A program made the position numbers and the translations under genes. From NCBI RefSeq assembly GCF_019977195.1, contig NZ_AP024643.1, forward strand, positions 248,001-312,000: 64,000 nucleotides of DNA, in the 5' to 3' direction. Below the pieces are notes generated by a model, which was given only the letters and a program-made list of their open reading frames with translations, did no database searches and was not told the DNA's origin. This DNA is from Arthrobacter sp. StoSoilA2. GTDB taxonomy: Bacteria > Actinomycetota > Actinomycetes > Actinomycetales > Micrococcaceae. This document shows positions 41,664 through 50,901 of this stretch, one piece after another (positions within the stretch are counted from its first letter, which is position 1; each line of letters starts with the position of its first letter).

Positions 41664-42476
41664 TCAGTACAGGAAGATGGGCAACCAGTCGCGGTTGTGC
41701 GCATGGACCAGCGCCAGGAACAGGACGAAATCGAAGAGCAGATGAACTGACACCACGTAAGTGAAGGACTTCGTCAGCTTGAACGTATAGCCCTGCAGCA
41801 GCGCGAACGGGAAGGTAAGGAGGGGACCCCACGCCTGGTAACCGATCTCCCACAGGAAGGACGAGAAGATCACAGCTTGCAGGAGGTTGGCCAACCAGTC
41901 GGGGAAGTGTTGGCGTAACAGCGTGAACGTGGTGCAGATGAAGAACAGTTCGTCCCAAATGCCCACGGAGTTCACTCCGAGGAAGAGGCGCCAGAAGATG
42001 GTGGGATCGGACGCGTCCGGCCAATTGTGGTAGACGCCCGTCCGAATGAGGTAGGCCGGGAGGATGAAGTACCCAAGCGCTACGACGCCCACCAGGTATA
42101 GCTTCGCGGCGAGCGGCCATGGACGGCCCGTGTTGACCGGAAATTTGATGATCTTTTCGTTGTACAGGTGACGGGATACAAGCCACGGAACCAGCACGGC
42201 CAAAGCAAGGGCGCCACCCATGAGTGCCATGTGTCCGATGCTGAGATCCGCGTTCAGGGGTACCAGGCTGATGATGACCATTCCGGCTGCTACCACTGCC
42301 AGGTGCCGCATCAGGCCGTGGTCGATGAATACAGCGGTGACAATGCTGGCCGCCACGAGTGCGTAACCGAGAAAGTCATTGCCCAGGGCGAAAAGTGGCA
42401 CCCCGGACAGGGATAGTAGCCCCGCTGGCAAAAGCTTCCAGGTGAGCGCGGTCCGGGATTCCGTGGAAATCGACAT
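41664..42476 (-). CDS. CPBP-family intramembrane protease-like protein
   Basis: 270-aa protein with about eight hydrophobic helices. Motifs WDELFFICTTFTLLR, a middle F..SSFLWEIGYQAWG and HLLFDFVLFLAL match the three conserved blocks of CPBP intramembrane proteases, although the usual EExxxR is reduced to DELFF...R, so activity is uncertain. The start is taken as ATG at 42476. It is not clearly linked to mntH. The 3' end shows imperfect repeats (41637-41676) around the stop. Confidence 0.75.
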   Translation of the reverse strand: MSISTESRTALTWKLLPAGLLSLSGVPLFALGNDFLGYALVAASIVTAVFIDHGLMRHLAVVAAGMVIISLVPLNADLSIGHMALMGGALALAVLVPWLVSRHLYNEKIIKFPVNTGRPWPLAAKLYLVGVVALGYFILPAYLIRTGVYHNWPDASDPTIFWRLFLGVNSVGIWDELFFICTTFTLLRQHFPDWLANLLQAVIFSSFLWEIGYQAWGPLLTFPFALLQGYTFKLTKSFTYVVSVHLLFDFVLFLALVHAHNRDWLPIFLY

Positions 42477-42650
42477 CACATCTCTAGCATCCCAGTGCTG
42501 GCTGCCGCACGACACGGTTTTCCTGGACTGCATCAGGCCCCTAACTGGAACGCGGAGTTTCTCTGTAAGATTCGTGGCAGGGCCCATGCTTTTTCGGGTT
42601 CAGGTCATGTCTGGCTTAGCCAGCGGGGGATACTCATAAAGGAATATTCA

Positions 42651-43757
42651 ATGGCTCAAGAAGCGGGCTCTTTTCCACCGGGCGGCGGTGCTGACCACCC
42701 ATCAGCGGAGGACGTCGAGGCGTCCACCTCTGCCCGGGACATGACCATGCGCGAACAGGTGATGGACATCATCGATGCCATCCTCGGTGATTCCGATCCG
42801 AAGAGTGAAGGGCCCAGGAACAAGCTCCGCCAGCTCATGGAGGCTCGTCCGGATGATCCCCAGGGCGCTTTGCTGGAGCACCTGCTGGAAACACGGAAGG
42901 TTCCGGCCCCGGAGCCGGCGGTTCCGCTTCTACGGGAAGTTTCCAGTGTCCACCTTGAGTCCTCCGATGCGGCGCGCACGGTGACCGTTCCCGTCAGCCA
43001 GGAGGTTCGGGAAGACATCCAGGCAATACTGGCGGACAAGCTCTTGTTGACGGCCTTCCAGCCGGTCCATGCACTGCCTGACGGAAATGTGGTGGGCGTC
43101 GAAGCGTTGACCAGGTTTGTCGGTGAGGACGGCGCGGGCGCGGATGTCTGGTTCCGCGAGGCCGCGGAAGCGGGCCTGGGGACTGAATTGGAGATCGCAG
43201 CCCTTCACTGCGCGCTGACTGCAGCCAAGGACGTCCCCCATGACATGTATGTTGCCTTGAACCTCACTCCGGCGACCTCCCGTGACCCAAGGGTACGGAA
43301 CCTGCTTGCTGCTGCGTCGCTGGCGCCGGAACGGATCATCGTGGAACTAACCGGCAGCCTGGAACCCTTGGAAGGCCAAACGCGCGACGACGGACTCGGC
43401 CAGTTGCGCTCGCTCGGCCTGCGTGTTGCTGTCAGCGCCTCCGGGGCAGGTTTCGTTTCCATGGACCTCCTGAGCGAGCTGAGCCCGGACATCATCAAAC
43501 TCGACCGCCATCTCATTGAAGGTATCGAAGGCAGCGAGGGACAACGGATCCGTGCCAGGGCAGTGGTCGAGCTTGCCCGGGAAGTTGGAGCTGCGGTGGT
43601 TGCGGAGGGCATTGAAACTCCCTCAGAACTCAAGGAAGTCACGGCGTTAAAGGTGACTGCCGCCCAGGGATATTTGCTCGGACGCCCCTCGGTTCACCCC
43701 TTGGACTGGTCCGCCTGGAGCATCCGCGCGCAAGCTGAGGCCCAGCCGACGGGCTAG
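42651..43757 (+). CDS. EAL-domain protein, probably catalytically inactive
   Basis: 368-aa protein with a 120-residue acidic N-terminal region and an EAL (cyclic-di-GMP phosphodiesterase fold) domain. Conserved residues kept are Glu151 (EAL), Asn204, Glu232, Lys283, Glu319 and Gln339. The metal-binding DDFGTG loop reads SASGAG (262-267), so both catalytic aspartates are missing. The protein may therefore be a c-di-GMP receptor or scaffold rather than a hydrolase. AAAGGA precedes the ATG. It has no membrane segment. Neighbours give no clue. Confidence 0.88.
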   Translation: MAQEAGSFPPGGGADHPSAEDVEASTSARDMTMREQVMDIIDAILGDSDPKSEGPRNKLRQLMEARPDDPQGALLEHLLETRKVPAPEPAVPLLREVSSVHLESSDAARTVTVPVSQEVREDIQAILADKLLLTAFQPVHALPDGNVVGVEALTRFVGEDGAGADVWFREAAEAGLGTELEIAALHCALTAAKDVPHDMYVALNLTPATSRDPRVRNLLAAASLAPERIIVELTGSLEPLEGQTRDDGLGQLRSLGLRVAVSASGAGFVSMDLLSELSPDIIKLDRHLIEGIEGSEGQRIRARAVVELAREVGAAVVAEGIETPSELKEVTALKVTAAQGYLLGRPSVHPLDWSAWSIRAQAEAQPTG

Positions 43758-43775
43758 TTTCTTCAGGGTTCGCGA

Positions 43776-44669
43776 TCACTGTTCGTGCGGATCCGTCCCC
43801 ACATACGTCCCCGGCGGCATTCCGGCGCCAAAAACAGGCCCGGGATCCGGTCGCTTGGGGTGTCGGTTGTCCTCGGCCAGCCTTTGCGTGAGACGTTGAA
43901 GAACCCAGGGAACCAGATGTTCCCGCGCCCAGACGATGTCGTCCGCCCTCGCCTCCCGCCACGTGCGTGGAGGCAGGGCCTTAGGAACCATCGGCTCCAA
44001 AGTGTGCGGGACATTGAGCGTATCCAGCACCATCATGGCGATGGTGTGTTGGCCCAGCGGGGAGAAATGCAGCCGGTCCGGATCCCACATTTGCGGGTTG
44101 GTGAGCTGGCGCAACGCCCAGAGGTCGGCGATCACGGCGTCGTGGCGGGCGGCGATGATGCGCATGTTTTCGTTGAAGATGGCTACTTTGCCACGGGCAT
44201 GTCCGAGTACCGGGGTTGCACCCCAGTCGGGGCCCGCGAACAGCAGGATTGTTGCGCCTGTGTCCGCCAGGACCTTCACGCCGGAATCAAGTTCGAGGGC
44301 CAGTTTGTCGGGATCGCTCCGGTGGAACAGCAGGTCATTTCCACCGGCGTTGAGCGTAATGAGATCCGGCTGCAGGTCAAGGGCCGGGCCCATCTGCTCT
44401 TCCAGGATCTGGTGGAGCAGCCGGCCGCGCACTGCAAGGTTGGCGTACGCGAAGTCCTCGTGGCCGGCGCTCAATTCTTCAGCGACCCTGTCTGCCCAGC
44501 CCCTCAGACCGCCGGGGCTGCCGGGCTCCGGATCGCCTACCCCTTCAGTAAAGGAATCGCCCATCGCCACGTAGCGGCTCCACGGGTGCAGGCGGGTCCC
44601 GAATCCGGCGGGACCACCCTGCGCCGGACTTCCATTCCGGCCACGACCGTCGGCGCTGGGCGCGTTCAT
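43776..44669 (-). CDS. SGNH/GDSL-family hydrolase
   Basis: 297-aa esterase/lipase-type hydrolase. The block I nucleophile is in AMGDSFTEG; block III is LNAGGNDLLFH; the C-terminal Asp/His pair is in DPDRLHFSPLGQH. No signal peptide is evident, so it is probably cytoplasmic. The start is at 44669 with GGGGGA upstream. The substrate is unknown. It is convergent with the EAL gene and divergent from the ZIP transporter. Confidence 0.9.
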   Translation of the reverse strand: MNAPSADGRGRNGSPAQGGPAGFGTRLHPWSRYVAMGDSFTEGVGDPEPGSPGGLRGWADRVAEELSAGHEDFAYANLAVRGRLLHQILEEQMGPALDLQPDLITLNAGGNDLLFHRSDPDKLALELDSGVKVLADTGATILLFAGPDWGATPVLGHARGKVAIFNENMRIIAARHDAVIADLWALRQLTNPQMWDPDRLHFSPLGQHTIAMMVLDTLNVPHTLEPMVPKALPPRTWREARADDIVWAREHLVPWVLQRLTQRLAEDNRHPKRPDPGPVFGAGMPPGTYVGTDPHEQ

Positions 44670-44777
44670 TCCCCCATATTGCGCTCTCCCGCGGCGCAAC
44701 GCCATGGGTTGTGCGGATCGGTAGTAAGTGTGCTTACCATGCAGGTTCGAGCCGGTTGCGTGGAAGGGCAAGGAATC

Positions 44778-45533
44778 ATGCCGATGTGGCTGCAGGCGCT
44801 GATGTGGGGAACTGTTGCCGGAGGGGCGTTGGTCCTTGGATCCGGAATCGCCTGGCTATGGAAAGTCCCGCCAAAGGTTGTATCAACCATCATGGCCTTC
44901 GGCGCAGGCGTGCTGATTTCGGCACTCGCCTTCGAGCTCGTCGATGAGGCGGTGGAGGGCGGCGGCCTGTTGCCGACGATCGGAGGATTCCTTGCGGGGG
45001 CTGTGATCTTTGTCGGTTCGAACGTTCTCCTGAACCGTGCAGGCGCCAAGCACCGCAAGCGCTCCGGCGGACGGCAGCCCTCCGAGAAGGACTCGCCAGG
45101 CAGCGGCACGGCCATTGCGGTTGGCGCACTCATCGATGGCGTGCCCGAATCGGTGGTCCTCGGGCTTGGGCTTCTAGCTTCAGGCACCGTCAGTCCTGCC
45201 ATGCTCGCCGCAGTTTTCATTTCCAATGTTCCTGAAGGACTGTCCAGCACAGCGGGGATGAAGAAAGCGGGGCGCAGCCGGGTCTATGTTTTTGGAACGT
45301 GGACCGGGATAGCCGTCTTCAGCGGGCTTGCCTCCCTGCTGGGATACACGGCGCTGGAAAACGCACCCGAGGCCCTGATCGCCTTCATCACCGCTATCGC
45401 CGCAGGCGGCATACTGGCCATGCTTGCCGACACGATGATTCCTGAGGCCTTCGAGGAACACCACAACCTGACCGGGTTGACTGCAGCTGTAGGCTTCCTC
45501 ACCGCATTCACCATCCATCGCACGGGAGGTTGA
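44778..45533 (+). CDS. ZIP-family metal transporter
   Basis: 251-aa membrane protein with about seven helices. The metal-site helices read GALIDGVPESVVLGLG and FISNVPEGLSSTAG, the ZIP transporter hallmarks (His usually found in the first motif is Asp here, as in several bacterial members). Likely substrate zinc or another divalent metal. AAGGAA is upstream; the ATG at 44784 is an alternative start. A longer frame extending to 43785 is antisense to the SGNH gene and rejected. Confidence 0.85.
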   Translation: MPMWLQALMWGTVAGGALVLGSGIAWLWKVPPKVVSTIMAFGAGVLISALAFELVDEAVEGGGLLPTIGGFLAGAVIFVGSNVLLNRAGAKHRKRSGGRQPSEKDSPGSGTAIAVGALIDGVPESVVLGLGLLASGTVSPAMLAAVFISNVPEGLSSTAGMKKAGRSRVYVFGTWTGIAVFSGLASLLGYTALENAPEALIAFITAIAAGGILAMLADTMIPEAFEEHHNLTGLTAAVGFLTAFTIHRTGG

Positions 45534-45569
45534 GGGGGCGGCACGGGCGGGTGATAAGCCGCTAGGCAG

Positions 45570-45616
45570 AAGAACGACGGCGGGACGCACCTATGGCGCG
45601 TACCGCCGTCGTTCTT
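45570..45616. terminator. Bidirectional hairpin terminator
   Basis: AAGAACGACGGCGG pairs perfectly with CCGCCGTCGTTCTT around a 19-nt loop, with a short T/A run at each end. It separates the convergent ZIP gene and the gene ending at 45617. Confidence 0.85.
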
Positions 45617-46060
45617 TCAGAAGCGGATGTGTACTGCGAAGCTGGCCTCGGGGTGGCCGGTGTAACGTGATGCGGCGTTGCGGGCAGCCTCCGGTATATC
45701 GATGAAGCTCCGGGCTGTAGTTGTGAGCCCCGGGTAGTCGTCGAATGCCAAGGTTAACCGGCCGTCAGCAGCGTGCTTGATATGCACCGTGATGACTGTT
45801 TTTGGTGTCTCCGGCGGAAGCCCGGCTGTGGTGAGCGAGTAGTAGGGCGTGGTTCTTCCGCGGATATCGGCGGGAACGTTTGCCCGGATGGATCCTTCTT
45901 CCTCCAGTTCGGAGAGGCGGGCCTTGACGGTATCTTTGCAGGCTGTGACGCCGTGGGTGATGTCTGATACTTTGCTTGCGCCATTGCGAGCAAGGTAGTT
46001 GAGGATTTGGCTTCTGGTGAGTTGGGTTCGGGTGGGGGCTTTGATGGAAGTCGTTGTCAT
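45617..46060 (-). CDS. Winged-helix regulator-like protein
   Basis: 147-aa protein. Residues 15-80 form a winged helix (RSQILNYLARNGASKVSDITHGVTACKDTVKARLSELEEEGSI); the rest is beta-strand-rich and unassigned (VITVHIKHAADGRLTLAFDDYPG). The start is taken at 46060; the open frame continues to 46126 and no clear ribosome-binding site decides. Probably a regulator of unknown target. Confidence 0.65.
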   Translation of the reverse strand: MTTTSIKAPTRTQLTRSQILNYLARNGASKVSDITHGVTACKDTVKARLSELEEEGSIRANVPADIRGRTTPYYSLTTAGLPPETPKTVITVHIKHAADGRLTLAFDDYPGLTTTARSFIDIPEAARNAASRYTGHPEASFAVHIRF

Positions 46061-46194
46061 GGCCGTGTCCAAGCGGTCGACTTTTTTGTCATCATTTCCT
46101 ATGGTCAGGCACCCAAAGGGGCGCATTGAGGCGATGCGGATTCGTCGTTGAACCCGTCCGAATGGTGCGGTGGGCTGCCGTTCGACCCAGCGCT

Positions 46195-46905
46195 TTAGGG
46201 CGCCGGGACCGGTAGGACAGCCCCAAGCGATCCTTCTACGCCATGAAGGTGCCGCATCATGGCGATTCCGGCATCTTGAGCCGAGCCATTTTCGATGGCT
46301 TCAAAAATGGCCGCGTGCTCGAGGCCGGATTCCTTCCTCCGGTCCACTACCTGGTTCAAGGTGCTGGACTGGTTGGCCATGGCTTCCTCGATGTCGGAAA
46401 GCATCGATGCGAAGACGCCATTGCCACTGCTGCGGGCGATGATCGCATGGAATTCTGAATTGAGGATGACCCACTGTTCCAGATCATCTTCTTCATCCAT
46501 GGCCCGCAGGATTTCCCGGAGTGATTCGACATCCTGCTGGCTGCGGTGTTCCGCGGCCAAGCTTGCGGCCGGCACTTCAATGTGAGGCCGTGCCTGCAGG
46601 AGTTCGCGCGCCGAGTATTTGCCCAGTTTCAGGTCCTGGCCAACTTTGTCGGCGATGACGAAAGTGCCCTTGCCCGTCCGGGTTACGGTCAGGCCCAAGG
46701 CGTTTGAAGACTTCAGGGCCTCGCGCACCATGGTCCTGCTGACGCCGAACTGCTGCGCCAACGTGGCTTCCGAATCCAGGCGCGAACCTACTGGAAGGCT
46801 GCCGTCTTCGATGGCAGCCCTCAGGGTGGCAAGCACCGCCTCGGCGGCACCGACCCTAACGACTTTGGTTTGTCCAGCAGTCCAGCTGTCCAACAGGCTG
46901 ATCAT
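46195..46905 (-). CDS. FadR/GntR-family regulator (FCD domain)
   Basis: 236-aa regulator with a winged helix (FGVSRTMVREALKSSNALGL) and a C-terminal FCD domain (WVILNSEFHAIIARSSGN with metal-ligand His). It is a different subgroup from the regulators at 9979 and 56234. No obvious operon: it is 135 nt from its downstream neighbour, and no catabolic gene is close, so the target is unknown. Confidence 0.88.
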   Translation of the reverse strand: MISLLDSWTAGQTKVVRVGAAEAVLATLRAAIEDGSLPVGSRLDSEATLAQQFGVSRTMVREALKSSNALGLTVTRTGKGTFVIADKVGQDLKLGKYSARELLQARPHIEVPAASLAAEHRSQQDVESLREILRAMDEEDDLEQWVILNSEFHAIIARSSGNGVFASMLSDIEEAMANQSSTLNQVVDRRKESGLEHAAIFEAIENGSAQDAGIAMMRHLHGVEGSLGAVLPVPAP

Positions 46906-47032
46906 GGAACGAATATGGCATGGCTCACAGAGCGGGGCAAGTTGTTACGCGGGGAGTTGCACTGCTTGACGGGAACTCCGGTTGGGTGCAGGAACCAGGA
47001 GGCGCGGGCGCTGCGACTGATCCAGCTGAAAG

Positions 47033-47761
47033 CTAGGGCAACTTTACGAACCTGCCGAGACTCTCCCACGTATGCGTCTGGTTGTTGAGGACCGTTGCAG
47101 CGGCACCGGACCCTTTGGCTTCCCTGAGGCCGTACTGGTATCCGGTAATCAAATATTCGTGGAGTTTTCCATCAGTGGAAGATTCCGGTAGGAGGAATGC
47201 CAGGTATTCCTTGCCCAACTCAACATCGATGTCGTCCATGATCTTTGCTTGAACGTACTTCGTGTCGCCTGGCTTCCCGCCGTGATTCAAGCCGAGTATC
47301 TTGTCCTTTTGTGCCTGATTGAGGCTGCTCCAGTAATCCTCGTAAGTTACGGTTCCGCCGGCGCGGGAATATGTTACTCGTGCACCTGGCTTGACGTCAC
47401 CCTTGTAAACTTCGCGAATCGTCATCTTGCCAACGGTCTGCGGGAAGACACTTTGGTTCGAAATGGGGATGAATGTGCGTCCGCCGTCGATTGACTCGAT
47501 ATAAACGCGCGCAACGATCGGATAGTTGTTATATCCGTAAAGGGGATCCCCGGGATCCCAGAGAAAATCAATGTCTGTCACCGCCTCCTCAATTTGGTCA
47601 AGAGGGATATTGGCGTAGGCATCCTTGGGTTGCATTGATGCAGTCACCCCAGGCTGCTGATCTAATTCTTGCCCGCGCTTCGGCGCTTCGGACGCGCAAG
47701 CTGTGAGCCCGACCATTATCGCCAGTCCCGCACATGTCAATGATGGTCCAAGCTTGTTCAT
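47033..47761 (-). CDS. Lipoprotein of unknown function
   Basis: 242-aa predicted lipoprotein; signal peptide with lipobox VGLTAC (about 17-22). The mature region is hydrophilic, with a beta-rich domain (KMTIREVYKGDVKPGARVTYSRAGGTV). It does not match a family that can be named. AAGGGAAG precedes the ATG at 47761. The DNA here is more AT-rich than in its neighbours, which may mean later acquisition. It stands alone between two regulators. Confidence 0.75.
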   Translation of the reverse strand: MNKLGPSLTCAGLAIMVGLTACASEAPKRGQELDQQPGVTASMQPKDAYANIPLDQIEEAVTDIDFLWDPGDPLYGYNNYPIVARVYIESIDGGRTFIPISNQSVFPQTVGKMTIREVYKGDVKPGARVTYSRAGGTVTYEDYWSSLNQAQKDKILGLNHGGKPGDTKYVQAKIMDDIDVELGKEYLAFLLPESSTDGKLHEYLITGYQYGLREAKGSGAAATVLNNQTHTWESLGRFVKLP

Positions 47762-48117
47762 TATGCAGTTCTTCCCTTGGACTGTGGATGATAACCAGCA
47801 GGATTCAAAGCTTCCGTTATTACCCAACCTGCCATTACGGAGAACTCTGGCTTTCCTGGTAGTCGGCGAAGCCTAGACGTGCTGGCCGTGGGATCAGTCT
47901 CAAGGGTCTGCGTGATTATTGTCAATACTTTGATGAGGTTATCAATTGACCGTCTCGAGGGCGCGCTATTCCGATAGTTATATCTTCAGAAGGTGACAAA
48001 TATTCTGCGTCACATTCTGATTATCACGCACACCTAATAGGTAGCAATGCGTGTTGCAAAATCGACGAAGCGCCAGTTCTGTCAAGCAACCTGGCCGCTG
48101 GTTTCCCAACAATGTCG
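47762..48117. other. AT-rich intergenic region without gene
   Basis: This 356-nt gap between the lipoprotein gene and the XRE regulator gene has a clearly lower GC content than its surroundings in its middle part (about 47900-48050). No convincing coding frame is seen on either strand. A TTGACA on the minus strand (47925-47920) could belong to the lipoprotein promoter, but no matching -10 was found. Confidence 0.5.
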
Positions 48118-48951
48118 CTAGTTGCCGTTCCCCATCAGCCGCTGCATCTGCTCACCTGCATCGCTGCCGGGCGCCGGTGTGTAGACAACGATGTGGAGAT
48201 CCGGCCTGTCAGACGGAGAGACCTGGTGGTGCTCCAGCTGCAGTACGCCCACCGCCGGGTGATGGAAAAGCCGTTCCCGGGACTCGAAGCCCAGGATGTC
48301 GTAGCGGTCCCAGCTCTCCTGGAACTCCGGGCTGGCTTGCTTAAGCCGTTCAACTTGAAACTCAACATCGGGATCGCCAAGTCGCTGACCGGTCTCGGCG
48401 CGGAACTCGGCAAGGAACCGCTTGCTGGTCACGTCCCAATCGGGGAGAAGGTCACGGACGTACGGATCCGTGAACACGAGCCACAACAGGTTCCTATCGG
48501 AGGCGTCGAAGGTTCCAATGTTCGGGTACAGGGCCTCGTAGGCCTTGTTCCAGCCGGCAACGCCCCAGTCCGGCGAAAGTGCATAGGCCGGGTTGGGATC
48601 CAGGGCGTCCAGTAGCCGTTGCACGTGCGGGGGAGCATCAGCCGCAACGGGCCCCTTTGGCATGGCGGACGAATAGCCGCCTAAGGACAGAACGTAGCTG
48701 AGGCCTGTGTCGGATAGATGCAGCGTGCGGGCTACGGCCTCGAGCACCTGCCGGGAAGGGCTGATATCCCGGCCTTGCTCAAGCCAGGTGTACCAGGTGA
48801 CGCTGACGCCGGACAAAAATGCGATCTCTTCCCGGCGGAGGCCGCGCTCCCGGCTCCGCCCCACTGGAGGAAGACCATAGTCTGAACGCAGGGCTTGGTT
48901 CCGGCGCGTCCTGAGGAAAAGTCCCAGCTCCTTGCGCCTCTCATCTTTCAC
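48118..48951 (-). CDS. XRE-family regulator with MmyB-like ligand domain
   Basis: 277-aa regulator. The N-terminal helix-turn-helix (about 40-75, REEIAFLSGVSVTWYTWLEQGR) is followed by the actinobacterial MmyB-like sensor domain (WGVAGWNKAYEALYPN and ending in HHPAVGVLQLEHHQV segments), a PAS-like fold common in antibiotic-cluster and metabolic regulators. It is divergent from ilvD; a palindrome lies between them. The effector is unknown. Confidence 0.9.
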   Translation of the reverse strand: MKDERRKELGLFLRTRRNQALRSDYGLPPVGRSRERGLRREEIAFLSGVSVTWYTWLEQGRDISPSRQVLEAVARTLHLSDTGLSYVLSLGGYSSAMPKGPVAADAPPHVQRLLDALDPNPAYALSPDWGVAGWNKAYEALYPNIGTFDASDRNLLWLVFTDPYVRDLLPDWDVTSKRFLAEFRAETGQRLGDPDVEFQVERLKQASPEFQESWDRYDILGFESRERLFHHPAVGVLQLEHHQVSPSDRPDLHIVVYTPAPGSDAGEQMQRLMGNGN

Positions 48952-48981
48952 CCGTCCAACACTATTACTCTGGTACTTTCA

Positions 48982-48991
48982 CTACTAGTAG
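48982..48991. promoter_or_regulatory. Palindrome in the XRE-ilvD divergent region
   Basis: CTACTAGTAG is a perfect 10-bp palindrome 30 nt from the XRE start and 46 nt from the ilvD start. It is a possible operator for the XRE-type regulator. Confidence 0.4.
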
Positions 48992-49037
48992 CAACACCGT
49001 CTTCCGCGCCATAGCGCACCAAAGCAGGATGGTATAC

Positions 49038-50900
49038 ATGCCTGCACTTCGCTCCAGAACAGTTACCCACGGCCGCAACATGGCCGGTGCCCGCGCACTG
49101 CTGCGCGCGTCCGGCGTCGCCAACACGGACATCGGTAAGCCGATCATCGCCGTCGCCAACAGCTTCACCGAGTTCGTTCCCGGCCACACCCACCTTGCTC
49201 CCGTGGGCCGGATCGTCTCCGATGCGATCCTCGCCGCCGGTGCAGTGCCGCGCGAATTCAACACCATCGCCGTGGACGACGGCATCGCCATGGGCCACTC
49301 GGGCATGCTCTACTCCCTGCCGTCCCGCGACCTGATCGCAGACTCCGTTGAGTACATGGTCAACGCCCACTGCGCCGACGCACTGGTCTGTATCTCCAAC
49401 TGCGACAAGATCACCCCGGGCATGCTCATGGCTGCCCTGCGCCTGAATATCCCCGTGGTGTTTGTTTCCGGCGGTCCCATGGAGGCTGGCCGCGTGACAC
49501 TCACAGACGGGTCCGTGCGCTCCCTGGACCTGGTGAACGCAATTGCCGACGCCGTGGACGAATCCATCTCCGATGAAGACATCAACCTCATTGAAGAAAA
49601 CGCCTGCCCCACCTGCGGCTCCTGCTCGGGCATGTTCACGGCCAACTCCATGAACTGCCTCGCCGAGGCCATCGGCCTGGCCCTGCCCGGCAACGGCTCA
49701 GTGCTCGCGACCCACACCGCCCGCAAGGCGCTGTACGAGAAAGCCGGCGCCACAATCGTCGAGCTGGTGAAGCGCTATTACGACGGCGACGACGACTCCG
49801 TACTGCCGCGCTCCATCGCCACTGCCGAGGCTTTTGACAACGCGATGGCACTGGATATCTCCATGGGCGGCTCCACCAACACGATCCTGCACCTGCTGGC
49901 CGCGGCCCAGGAAGCGGGCGTGGACTACGGGCTGGCCGAGATGGACGCCAAGTCCCGCCAGGTGCCCTGCCTGGCCAAGGTGGCCCCGAACGTGGCCGGA
50001 GACAAGACCTACTACATGGAAGATGTGCACCGCGCCGGGGGCATCCCCGCACTGCTGGGTGAGCTGAACCGCGGTGGCCTCCTGCACAAGAACGTCCACT
50101 CCGTGCACTCCAACGATTTGGACGGCTGGCTGGACGACTGGGACATCCGCGGCGGCAAGGCCACCGAGGAGGCCCAGGCCCTGTGGCATGCAGCTCCCGG
50201 CGGCGTCCGCTCCTCCACAGCCTTCTCGCAGTCAAACCAGTGGACCTCCCTGGACACCGACGCTGAGGGCGGCTGCATCCGTTCCGTGGAGCACGCCTAC
50301 TCCAAGGACGGCGGCCTGGCGGTGCTGCGCGGCAACGTAGCAGTGGATGGCGCTGTGGTGAAGACCGCAGGCGTGGACGAGTCCATCTGGACCTTCGAAG
50401 GCCCGGCAGTTGTGTGCGAGTCGCAGGACGAAGCCGTGGAAATGATCCTGAACAAGACGGTCAAGGAAGGCGACGTGGTGGTCATCCGCTACGAAGGCCC
50501 CAGGGGTGGCCCGGGCATGCAGGAAATGCTCTACCCGACGTCGTTCCTCAAGGGACGCGGCCTGGGCAAGAAGTGCGCCCTCATCACGGACGGCCGCTTC
50601 TCGGGCGGAACCTCCGGGCTTTCGATCGGACACATCTCCCCTGAGGCCGCCTCCGGCGGTGCCATCGCGCTGGTTGAGAACGGTGACATCATCAGTATCG
50701 ACATCACAACGCGCTCCCTCCAGTTGCAGGTCTCCGACGAAATCCTCGCCGAACGCCGCGAAAAACTTGAAGTCAACGGCGGTTACAAGCCGAAGAACCG
50801 CGACCGCCAGGTGTCGCCTGCGCTGCGTGCCTACGCCGCCATGGCATTGTCGGCGGACAAGGGCGCCGTGCGCGACGTCTCTTTGGTGGAAAACCTCTAG
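49038..50900 (+). CDS. ilvD: Dihydroxy-acid dehydratase
   Basis: 620-aa iron-sulfur dehydratase of valine, leucine and isoleucine biosynthesis (2,3-dihydroxy-isovalerate to 2-ketoisovalerate). Cluster cysteines are in SNCDKITPGM and CPTCGSCSGM. The start is ATG at 49038, giving the family N-terminus MPALRSRTVTHGRNMAGAR; an ATG 9 nt upstream is in frame but less likely. It stands alone rather than with ilvBNC. It is convergent with a ThDP enzyme gene, with a hairpin between. Confidence 0.96.
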   Translation: MPALRSRTVTHGRNMAGARALLRASGVANTDIGKPIIAVANSFTEFVPGHTHLAPVGRIVSDAILAAGAVPREFNTIAVDDGIAMGHSGMLYSLPSRDLIADSVEYMVNAHCADALVCISNCDKITPGMLMAALRLNIPVVFVSGGPMEAGRVTLTDGSVRSLDLVNAIADAVDESISDEDINLIEENACPTCGSCSGMFTANSMNCLAEAIGLALPGNGSVLATHTARKALYEKAGATIVELVKRYYDGDDDSVLPRSIATAEAFDNAMALDISMGGSTNTILHLLAAAQEAGVDYGLAEMDAKSRQVPCLAKVAPNVAGDKTYYMEDVHRAGGIPALLGELNRGGLLHKNVHSVHSNDLDGWLDDWDIRGGKATEEAQALWHAAPGGVRSSTAFSQSNQWTSLDTDAEGGCIRSVEHAYSKDGGLAVLRGNVAVDGAVVKTAGVDESIWTFEGPAVVCESQDEAVEMILNKTVKEGDVVVIRYEGPRGGPGMQEMLYPTSFLKGRGLGKKCALITDGRFSGGTSGLSIGHISPEAASGGAIALVENGDIISIDITTRSLQLQVSDEILAERREKLEVNGGYKPKNRDRQVSPALRAYAAMALSADKGAVRDVSLVENL

Positions 50901-50901
50901 G

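Noticed and set aside
43785..44777. Long N-terminal extension of the ZIP transporter frame
   Set aside because: It is antisense to the SGNH hydrolase gene; the ZIP protein starts normally at about 44778.
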